Source: Anthopleura xanthogrammica
Lineage: Eukaryota > Cnidaria > Anthozoa > Actiniaria > Actiniidae
Direction: 5' to 3'
Assembly: GCA_964019055.1 (NCBI GenBank)
Contig: OZ025210.1
Location: 15,020,332-15,084,331 of the forward strand
DNA: 64,000 nt
Below, piece after piece: positions 63,580 to 64,000 of this stretch. The notes under the pieces were generated by a model. That model did not search any database, was not told the origin of the DNA, and saw only the letters and a list, made by a program, of their open reading frames with translations. Position numbers and translations under genes: made by a program. Every line of letters starts with the position of its first letter. The stretch's first letter is position 1.

Positions 63580-64000
63580 CCTATTTTTATTTGCATTCCT
63601 GTCTGTAATCCACGCGGATGATGCACAAACTGCAGTCTGAATTATTTTAATAGTACTTGCAAGGATTTTTCTCCATTTTTCATCAATGCTTTAGAGATTT
63701 ATAACTTTTAATGCTTTATTTCATTTATTACTACGGTTTTTTCATTTCAAAGTTAATGTTTAAGAACAAGAAAATAAGTAAAAAACAAACATTTTGATAA
63801 ATATCCAAACTCATCCAAACCTCTGACGTCACAACCGTGTTTACATAGGCTCGTGTAAACACGGCTATCAGCCAATCAGAGCGTGCGTTATATCTGAACT
63901 ATTATATATATGGATATGTTACATTTCAAGCTCGATAAGCAACATGGCCTTCAACAACTTTTTTTTAAATAGCTGTATTCCATTTTTTTGTTGTTGTTGT
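63580..64000. other. No gene seen
   Basis: The dispersed motif GCCAATCAGAGCGTGCGTTATAT lies at 63871-63893, a relative of the ones at 31591 and 44113. Confidence 0.5.

Noticed and set aside
1..64000. CRISPR arrays, operons, ribosome binding sites
   Set aside because: The window is spliced eukaryotic DNA; the tandem repeats seen are satellites or exon duplications without spacer structure.

Overview
This is animal nuclear DNA, most likely from a cnidarian and probably an anthozoan such as a stony coral. The evidence is AT-rich sequence, spliced genes with phase-1 immunoglobulin exons, very dense short inverted-repeat elements, and a mix of Tx1/L1-like and CR1/L2-like LINEs, an ISL2EU-type THAP transposon and a Crypton-like recombinase. 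I infer the taxon from style; no marker gene proves it.

Host genes. All the convincing host exons are on the + strand and belong to one family of immunoglobulin-superfamily membrane receptors. Gene 1 has a V-like exon at 8487-8849 whose next exons lie 23-27 kb downstream (stalk 31815, TM 35481, short basic tail ending 35892). Gene 2 (47085-52055) has a V-like domain, two C2-like domains, triplicated stalk exons, a TM and a tyrosine-rich tail, but carries several lesions and looks like a pseudogene. Gene 3 (53653-61288) is apparently intact: signal peptide, V-like domain, two C2-like domains, stalk, mucin-like exon, TM and a tail with three Y-A-[EQ]-V motifs. The V-like domains lack the canonical cysteine pair. 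The three tails differ completely, as in paired or allorecognition receptors.

Mobile elements. 4955-8315 is a decayed Tx1-like LINE (- strand). 9615-14264 is a nearly complete ISL2EU-type transposon, with 74-bp terminal inverted repeats, TA at both ends, a THAP-DDE transposase and a divergent three-exon SWIM/YqaJ-nuclease/PHD gene. 14770-15407 is a TTAA-flanked non-autonomous element. 42187-43647 is a CR1/L2-like LINE fragment. 44271-45786 is a two-exon Crypton-like tyrosine recombinase, and another copy's tail lies at 31130-31387. About twenty foldback or MITE-like palindromes fill the introns and intergenic space.

Most striking is 18110-29902: an 11.79-kb, almost perfect palindrome inserted in the large intron of gene 1. 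It begins AGTAGTAGT, ends with the exact inverse, and is flanked by a perfect 6-bp target duplication, TACGTT. Each 5.6-kb arm carries the same four ORFs: an unknown 248-aa protein, a proline-rich protein with a basic motif, a PC4-like ssDNA-binding protein and a short LRR-like type I membrane protein. The arms meet at a 284-bp unpaired centre with a hairpin and nearby iteron-like repeats. The ends and TSD length match Polinton/Maverick-type integration, but no polymerase, integrase or capsid gene is present. The best reading is a non-autonomous snap-back (dimeric left-end) derivative of a Polinton-like or adintovirus-like element. The two arms differ by only two substitutions in the ORFs compared, plus one 113-bp indel.
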